Assembly: GCF_051433165.1 (NCBI RefSeq)
Contig: NZ_JBHMFS010000017.1
Location: 1-64,000 of the forward strand
Reading direction: 5' to 3'
From: Falsiroseomonas sp051433165
GTDB lineage: Bacteria; Pseudomonadota; Alphaproteobacteria; Acetobacterales; Acetobacteraceae
Length of the DNA: 64,000 bases
Part shown: positions 60,301 through 64,000 of the stretch, piece by piece
Position numbering within the stretch: the first letter of the stretch is position 1
Layout: each line of letters starts with the position of its first letter
Made by a program: the position numbers and the translations under genes
The notes under the pieces: generated by a model
Databases searched by the model: none
Told to the model about the DNA's origin: nothing
What the model saw: only the letters and a program-made list of their open reading frames with translations

Positions 60301-61605
60301 TCAGCGCCGCCGAGGCTGCGGCGGGGCGATGGTGGTGCGCGGGGCGATGGCGCTGCGCGTGGCAACCGGCGTGCGCGCTGCATTGCGGTTGGTCACGGCG
60401 GTCCGGGTGGTGGCGGTACGAACCGCACCGGCCGGCGGCTGTGCGCGGGTGGCGGCGCGGGTCTGCGCCGGCGGCGCGCGACGCGCGGCCGGGCGGGTCG
60501 CGGTGGCGGTGCGAGCGGTCCTGGAGGCCGCGGTGCGCGGGGCGCTGCGCGTCGCCTGACGTGCCGCAGCGGGCCGATTGGTGGCGGCACGGCTGGCGGC
60601 CGTGCGCGCGGGCGCATTGCGGGTTGCGGCCCTGGTAGTTGCGGCCCGGGTGGTTGCGGCCGGGCGCGCGGCGGTGCGGGTCGGCACGGCGCGCGCCGCG
60701 GCGCCCGGGCTGCGGCTTGCGGCCTGCGCCTGGCGAAGGATGACGGGCGGTGCGGCCTCCGCCATGGCGCGGGGGGTGACACCGATGCGGTCGAAGCTCT
60801 GGTCCAGCAGCGCGGTCATGTGCTGGTCACGCTCCACCCAGGAACTGCCACCCATGACGGCGCCGACCACGCGGCGCCCGTCGCGGCTGGCGCTGGTGAC
60901 GATGTTGAAGCCGCTGGCCCGGATATAGCCGGTCTTGATGCCGTCCACGCCCTCATAGCTGGTCAGCATGCGGTTGTGGCTGCGCAGGCGCAGGCCGCGG
61001 AAGGCGGCCTCGGTGCGGCCAAAATAATGGTAGCGATCCGGGAAATCGAGCATCAGGCGGCGGCCCAGCGTCACCATGTCCCGCGCCGTGGTCACCTGGT
61101 TCCAGTCCGGCAGGCCGGAGGCGTTGCGGAAGGTGGTGCGCGTCATGCCCAGCTCCCGCGCGCGCTGGGTCATCACCTGGCCGAAGCGCGCCTCATCCCC
61201 CGCGAGCAATTCGCCGAAGGCGGCGGCGATGTCATTGGCGGATTTGGTGACCAGCGCCAGGATGCCCTGCTCCACCGTCACGCTGCCGCCGGCCGGAATG
61301 CCGAGCTTTGATGGCGGGCGGGAGGCAGCCTCCTCCGAGATCGGAAGCGCCGAGCCGAGCGAAATCCGGCCGGCTCGCAGCGCCTCGAACACCATGTAAA
61401 GCGTCATCATCTTGGTGAGGGACGCTGGATGGCGCGTCTCATCCGCGTTGGCGGCAACCAGGATGTTGCCGCTGCGATGGTCCACCACGAGGGCGGCGTA
61501 GCGTTCGCTGCCGATCTGCGCCTGTGCCGGCGCGAAGGCGGCCGGGGCGATGGCGGCGAACAGGCTGGCCGCAAGGACGACCAGAGGCCTGAGCCGAATG
61601 AACAT
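60301..61605 (-). CDS. D-alanyl-D-alanine carboxypeptidase with long low-complexity tail
   Basis: A 434-residue S11-family penicillin-binding protein. The signal peptide (1-30, ending AQAQ) precedes the three active-site motifs: S62-L-T-K65, S122-A-N124 and K224-T-G226. The enzyme trims the terminal D-Ala of peptidoglycan pentapeptides in the periplasm. After residue 295 comes a tail of about 139 residues made almost only of Ala, Arg, Thr and Pro. It is strongly basic and replaces the usual membrane anchor. The upstream extension of the frame is rejected because it lacks a signal peptide. Confidence 0.9.
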   Translation of the reverse strand: MFIRLRPLVVLAASLFAAIAPAAFAPAQAQIGSERYAALVVDHRSGNILVAANADETRHPASLTKMMTLYMVFEALRAGRISLGSALPISEEAASRPPSKLGIPAGGSVTVEQGILALVTKSANDIAAAFGELLAGDEARFGQVMTQRARELGMTRTTFRNASGLPDWNQVTTARDMVTLGRRLMLDFPDRYHYFGRTEAAFRGLRLRSHNRMLTSYEGVDGIKTGYIRASGFNIVTSASRDGRRVVGAVMGGSSWVERDQHMTALLDQSFDRIGVTPRAMAEAAPPVILRQAQAASRSPGAAARAVPTRTAARPAATTRAATTRAATRNAPARTAASRAATNRPAAARQATRSAPRTAASRTARTATATRPAARRAPPAQTRAATRAQPPAGAVRTATTRTAVTNRNAARTPVATRSAIAPRTTIAPPQPRRR

Positions 61606-61804
61606 GGATACGGAACCCCCTGGGTGGCCCACCCCCCGTGCGCCACCTGAAGACAGGCTAGTGAGGTCGGGTGCCTGCTGTCCATAAGGACGAATGCAGA
61701 ACATCAAGTTAATGCAAGCACTTGGACGGCAAAGCTGCACCATCCGGCGATGCGCGCGCTGTGGCATGAGCCGGTTCCACCCGCATGGGACTGCCGAAAA
61801 CGCA

Positions 61805-61819
61805 TGCTGCACTGCAAAA
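61805..61819. promoter_or_regulatory. PhaR-type operator, site 1
   Basis: TGCTGC-ACT-GCAAAA, an imperfect match to the CTGC-N3/4-GCAG palindrome bound by PhaR, the PHB-responsive repressor. It lies about 133 bases before the phasin ATG. PhaR controlling phasin genes is established for Paracoccus and relatives; the site here is predicted. Confidence 0.55.
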
Positions 61820-61861
61820 AATTCTTGCGGAATGGGCGCGAAGGTCGCTAAAAGGCGGTCG

Positions 61862-61876
61862 TGCTGCACCGCAGCA
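61862..61876. promoter_or_regulatory. PhaR-type operator, site 2 (perfect palindrome)
   Basis: TGCTGC-ACC-GCAGCA is a perfect 6+6 dyad matching the CTGC-N3-GCAG consensus, 57 bases downstream of site 1 and about 76 bases before the phasin start. The helically spaced pair suggests cooperative repression of the phasin gene when no polyhydroxyalkanoate granules are present. Confidence 0.62.
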
Positions 61877-61951
61877 AAAAGCCCCGGGGCCGGGTCACAG
61901 GCTCCCGCACTGGCGCATGCGCCGGCGAGCAACCCTGAAGGAACTGGACAC

Positions 61952-62527
61952 ATGGCGGCAGAACAGAAGACCGAAGCGAAGCGCGGCATCGCGCTGGTCG
62001 AGAACGCGGCGCAGGCCGCGGCCGACACTTCGGCGAAGACGGCAACGCAGGCCGCGAAGGGCGCCGAGGCCGGCGCAGCAGCCGCGAAGAAGATGATGGA
62101 AGACGGCGCCAGCCAGGCGCGTGTGAAGATGGAGCAGGGCATGCAGCAGATGACGAAGACCACCGAAGGCTTCTACAAGGCCGCCGAGGAGGCCGCTGAG
62201 TTCGGTCGTGGCAACCTGGAGGCGATGACGCGCGCCACCCAGACCCTGACCACGGGCATGCAGGACCTCAGCAAGCAGTACTTCGCCATGTCCCAGGCGA
62301 TGGGTGAGCACGCCATGGAGAGCGCCAAGGCGCTGTCCGGCGTGAAGAGCCTGAAGGAAGCCGCCGACATCCAGACCGCCTTCGCCAAGGCGTCCATGGA
62401 GCGGACGATGGCCGAGACGACGAAGCTGCAGGAAGCTGCGTACCGCCTGGCCGAGCAGGCCGGCGCGCCGCTGGCCGCTCGCATGACGCTGGCGGTGGAG
62501 AAGTTCTCCAAGCCGCTCGCCGCCTGA
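61952..62527 (+). CDS. phasin family protein
   Basis: A 191-residue Ala/Glu/Lys-rich helical protein. The Phasin_2-type segment is 'YKAAEEAAEFGRGNLEAMTR', continuing through heptad-like helices to 'FSKPLAA'. Phasins coat polyhydroxyalkanoate granules and control their size. ATG 61952 is preceded by GAAGGAAC at suitable spacing. Two PhaR-like operators lie upstream and two hairpins downstream, so it appears to be a single-gene unit. Confidence 0.9.
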   Translation: MAAEQKTEAKRGIALVENAAQAAADTSAKTATQAAKGAEAGAAAAKKMMEDGASQARVKMEQGMQQMTKTTEGFYKAAEEAAEFGRGNLEAMTRATQTLTTGMQDLSKQYFAMSQAMGEHAMESAKALSGVKSLKEAADIQTAFAKASMERTMAETTKLQEAAYRLAEQAGAPLAARMTLAVEKFSKPLAA

Positions 62528-62534
62528 GCCTGTT

Positions 62535-62552
62535 CCGGCCCACAAGGGCCGG
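62535..62552 (+). terminator. hairpin after the phasin gene
   Basis: CCGGCCC-ACAA-GGGCCGG gives a 7-bp stem with a 4-base loop starting 8 bases after the phasin stop. It is GC-rich and has no T-run, so it may act as a weak terminator or as a 3'-end stabiliser. Confidence 0.55.
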
Positions 62553-62568
62553 GCAAGTGAGCTGACCG

Positions 62569-62627
62569 AGGCCCGTCCGGGTCGCCGTGCCGCCCGAAAG
62601 GGCCGGCGCGGCGCACCGGGCGGGCCT
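62569..62627 (+). terminator. long composite hairpin, probable terminator
   Basis: Arms AGGCCCGTCCGG (62569-62580) and CCGGGCGGGCCT (62616-62627) form a 12-bp stem with one G-U pair. They enclose a second stem-loop capped by GAAA (62596-62599). A short T-containing stretch follows. It separates the phasin unit from clpS. Confidence 0.6.
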
Positions 62628-62828
62628 TCGGCGTTTCAGGGGAAATCCGCGCCGGGCCAACCGAAGGGGCTTGGTCTTGGCGGTGCGGTTACCCAAATCG
62701 GGTGTTCTGCGCGGAGAAATGCGGCAAGCCCTTCCCGTGCGCCCCCGCGCTCCGATATCGTGATGCGAACAGGCGCCGGCACCCGGCCAACCGATCGGCC
62801 CTTATCCCGGACAGCAACCAAGGCAGGC

Positions 62829-63188
62829 ATGAGCGACAGCGACAAGCGCCCCGGACAAGGCAATTCGGGGCAGGGCAGCAACGGAACGGAAGGCCCCAAC
62901 ACCGGCGTCGTGGTGAAGGCTCGCCCGCGCACCCGCAAGCCGGCCATGTACAAGGTCTTGATGCTGAACGACGACTACACGCCGATGGAGTTCGTCGTGC
63001 ATGTGTTGGAGCGTTTTTTCCAGAAGAACCGGGAGGAAGCGACCCGCATCATGCTGCATGTCCACCGGCGCGGCGTCGGCGTCTGCGGCGTCTATACCTA
63101 TGAGGTGGCTGAGACGAAGGTGACCCAGGTGATGGACCTTGCCCGTCAGAACCAGCACCCTCTGCAGTGCACCATTGAAAAAGAATGA
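62829..63188 (+). CDS. clpS: ATP-dependent Clp protease adaptor ClpS
   Basis: A 119-residue ClpS. A flexible N-terminus of about 38 residues is followed by the core: 'YKVLMLNDDYTPMEFVVHVL' with the N-degron-binding Asp-Asp/Thr-Pro-Met-Glu-Phe pocket, then 'GVGVCGVYTYEVAETKVTQV'. It delivers N-end-rule substrates to ClpA. ATG 62829 follows AAGGCAGG. clpA starts 155 bases downstream, the standard arrangement. Confidence 0.95.
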   Translation: MSDSDKRPGQGNSGQGSNGTEGPNTGVVVKARPRTRKPAMYKVLMLNDDYTPMEFVVHVLERFFQKNREEATRIMLHVHRRGVGVCGVYTYEVAETKVTQVMDLARQNQHPLQCTIEKE

Positions 63189-63343
63189 GCCAACGCGCCC
63201 GCCGCTCCTCGGTTACACTTTGAGAGGGACGGGTTCCTACCTCGAGGGGCTGGCCCAAGGGGTAGGTAGCGACCACATTGAGGGCAACCCGTGTCAGGAT
63301 GCCGATTCAGGCATCCCGGCCACCCGATAGGGAGCGTCAGACC

Positions 63344-64000
63344 ATGCTGTCCCGCAACCTCGAGCAGACGCTCCACCGCGCCCTCGGCCTCGCCAATGAC
63401 CGCCGGCACGAATACGCAACGCTCGAACATTTGCTGCTTGCCCTTGCCGATGACGTGGACGCCGCCACCGTGCTGCGCGCCTGCGGGGTCGATAGTGAGA
63501 AACTGAAGCGCGACCTGGCCGAATTCCTCGACAAGGATCTCGCCGGCCTGGTTTCCGACCGCGCCGGGGACGCCAAGCCTACCGCCGGCTTCCAGCGTGT
63601 GGTGCAGCGCGCCGCCATCCATGTGCAATCCTCCGGCCGGGACGAGGTCTCGGGCGCAAATGTGCTGGTGGCGTTGTTCTCCGAACGCGAAAGCCATGCG
63701 GTGTATTTCCTGCAGTTGCAGGACATGACTCGGCTGGATGCGGTGAACTTCATCAGCCACGGCATCGCCAAGGCGCCTGGCCGCAGCACCTCCCGCCCCG
63801 TGCAGGGCAGTGCCCAAACGCCGGAGGAGCCCTCCGAGAAGGAGGAGAAGCCCTCCCGCGGCAACGCCCCGCGCGGCCAGGATGCGCTGTCGAACTACTG
63901 CGTCAACCTGAACAAGAAGGCCCAGGCCGGGAAGATCGACCCGCTGATCGGCCGCGACTCGGAGATCGAGCGCACCATCCAGATCCTGTGCCGCCGCACC
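63344..64000 (+). CDS. clpA: ATP-dependent Clp protease ATP-binding subunit ClpA (5' part, cut by window end)
   Basis: The first 219 codons of ClpA; the gene continues beyond the window. The N-domain with two Clp_N repeats is seen from 'MLSRNLEQTLHRALGLAND', with 'EYATLEHLLLALADD', to 'FISHGIAKAPG'. A charged linker follows (about 146-185), and then the start of the first AAA module ('GKIDPLIGRDSEIERTIQIL'), just before Walker A would appear. It unfolds substrates for ClpP. The clpS gene upstream supports the assignment. Confidence 0.95.
   Translation, partial: MLSRNLEQTLHRALGLANDRRHEYATLEHLLLALADDVDAATVLRACGVDSEKLKRDLAEFLDKDLAGLVSDRAGDAKPTAGFQRVVQRAAIHVQSSGRDEVSGANVLVALFSERESHAVYFLQLQDMTRLDAVNFISHGIAKAPGRSTSRPVQGSAQTPEEPSEKEEKPSRGNAPRGQDALSNYCVNLNKKAQAGKIDPLIGRDSEIERTIQILCRRT

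Larger units (their letters stand above)
61606..61951. promoter_or_regulatory. intergenic region between the carboxypeptidase and phasin genes
   Basis: These 346 bases hold no credible gene. They contain the divergent promoters of the carboxypeptidase (minus) and phasin (plus) genes and the two PhaR-type palindromes listed separately. Local AT-rich stretches occur at 61700-61725 and 61812-61830. Confidence 0.6.

Noticed and set aside
60301..62163. 620-residue version of the D,D-carboxypeptidase
   Set aside because: The extension runs antisense to the phasin gene and hides the signal peptide that begins at 61605.

Overview
The window comes from a high-GC Alphaproteobacterium, most likely a member of the Acetobacteraceae (Roseomonas-like). 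This is inferred from codon bias, the dense overlapping operons, the many TRAP/ABC importers, and the gene order dacA-type carboxypeptidase, phasin, clpS, clpA. No rRNA, tRNA, CRISPR array, integrase or intact insertion sequence was seen. The DNA reads as a chromosomal metabolic region dedicated to scavenging nitrogenous and carboxylic compounds.

Layout. 1-4.8 kb: GNAT and Nudix genes, then a YHS protein, an ECF sigma factor and its NrsF-type anti-sigma factor behind a SigF-like promoter, then an SLC13/RCK transporter. 4.8-14 kb: three metallopeptidases and a flavoprotein on the minus strand, divergent from a complete TRAP transporter. 14-20 kb: a wrecked urtE (urea ABC transporter ATPase) and a complete urease cluster ureDABCEFG plus a HupE/UreJ-type gene. 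20-27 kb: two flavoproteins, GSH-dependent formaldehyde dehydrogenase, a DUF4189 protein, an orphan amino-acid-binding protein and a GntR (FCD) remnant.

27-33 kb: an allophanate hydrolase split into two overlapping genes, followed by a NitT/TauT-type ABC importer, a PuuE-like deacetylase/allantoinase and a hydantoin/allantoin-racemase-like protein. Together they look like a cyclic-ureide catabolic operon whose urea could be consumed by the urease 10 kb away. 33-37 kb: flavoprotein, D-aminoacylase, VOC and MFS genes. 37-47 kb: two paralogous polar amino-acid ABC systems flanking a DapA-family lyase and a three-subunit FAD/2Fe-2S dehydrogenase. This resembles bacterial hydroxyproline (lhp) or opine oxidation loci.

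47-60 kb: a universal stress protein, an HpxZ/AtzH-like protein, and a histidine kinase whose N-terminus resembles the plant ethylene-receptor sensor, with its response regulator. Then come an SDR, acyl-CoA dehydrogenase, APH-like kinase and DUF6285 set, CaiB plus HMG-CoA-lyase-like genes, and the homogentisate genes hmgA and fahA. A thiolase-like/DUF35 pair that lacks expected cysteines follows. 60-64 kb: a penicillin-binding carboxypeptidase with a long Ala/Arg/Thr/Pro tail, a phasin behind two PhaR-type palindromes, clpS and the start of clpA. All functions are read from motifs and context by eye; no database search was possible.
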